Program-made: the position numbers and the translations under genes
The notes under the pieces: generated by a model
What the model saw: the letters and a program-made list of their open reading frames with translations, nothing else
What the model was told of the DNA's origin: nothing
Databases searched by the model: none
In this document: in pieces, positions 34,148 through 34,182 of the stretch
Position numbering within the stretch: the stretch's first letter is position 1
Layout: each line of letters begins with the position of its first letter
From: Deltaproteobacteria bacterium
GTDB lineage: Bacteria; Myxococcota; SpSt-1050
Direction: 5' to 3'
Assembly (NCBI GenBank): GCA_026416535.1
Contig: JAOAFA010000008.1
Location: forward strand, 1 to 34,182
DNA length: 34,182 nt

Positions 34148-34182
34148 CTGTCTCTTATACACATCTCCGAGCCCACGAGACC
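34148..34182. other. Illumina Nextera transposase adapter contamination
   Basis: 34148-34166 is CTGTCTCTTATACACATCT, the complement of the Tn5 mosaic end, and 34167-34181 is CCGAGCCCACGAGAC, the complement of the Nextera read-2 (i7-side) adapter. Position 34182 (C) would be the first base of the index or the end of the read. This is library sequence, not genome, and marks a premature end of the assembled contig. Confidence 0.97.

Overview
The window is an AT-rich bacterial contig end of about 34 kb with dense, mostly operonic protein genes. No rRNA, tRNA or CRISPR array is visible. The envelope gene content points to a Gram-negative organism: many lipobox signal peptides, disulfide-rich lipoproteins, MopE-like CDGxDNDCDG motifs, a C..ECG.NGCGG.CG.C motif behind an Asp-rich linker, lamin-tail domains and Tad-type pseudopilins. 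This combination is typical of Myxococcota/Bradymonadales-like lineages (former Deltaproteobacteria). That placement is inferred from gene style, not from a marker gene.

Layout. 1-903 has no convincing gene but carries scattered TGTCA boxes and a zinc-ribbon-like scrap. 904-6566 (+) holds glgC, an EamA transporter, a Wzm/Wzt-type polysaccharide ABC exporter pair and a GlpT/UhpT-like antiporter. 6585-8801 (-) is a large ASH/MopE lipoprotein. 8861-9684 is an internally deleted IS1202/ISNCY-type element with both terminal inverted repeats. 9772-11115 (+) is a C39-like peptidase lipoprotein. 11160-13936 (-) is a coupled pair: a TolC-like coiled-coil protein and a lamin-tail lipoprotein. 14194-19057 (+) holds the fumarase alpha subunit, two PP-loop sulfur-transfer proteins (one LarE), an NtrC-type regulator and MazG. 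19072-20183 (-) is an array of four small lipoproteins sharing a C-terminal CX8-10C pair. 20631-25264 (-) is a five-gene pseudopilin operon (TadE, TadG, TadE/G, an unknown membrane protein, Flp). 25395-29636 (+) holds a Cys-rich lipoprotein, rarA, and a TrkH/KtrB channel with its RCK gating subunit. 29638-32789 (-) holds a coiled-coil protein, a membrane zinc-ribbon protein and a lipoprotein with eight 12-cysteine repeats. 33289-34147 (+) starts a polyamine operon: pyruvoyl arginine decarboxylase and a truncated agmatinase.

The last 35 bases are not genomic. They are the Illumina Nextera transposase adapter (34148-34181) plus one further base, so the agmatinase gene is cut by the contig end and its last codons must not be translated.

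The candidates for undescribed biology are the small-lipoprotein array next to the pseudopilin operon, with a folded non-coding stretch between them, and the lamin-tail/TolC-like pair. Housekeeping genes (GlgC, RarA, MazG, LarE, FumA, TrkH/RCK, PvlArgDC) are ordinary and intact. Several genes have sigma70-like promoters whose -10 box lies so close to the start codon that leaderless or near-leaderless mRNAs are expected, whereas the lipoprotein and pilin genes have strong Shine-Dalgarno sequences. Start codons were moved from the longest reading frame where a Shine-Dalgarno and signal peptide agreed.
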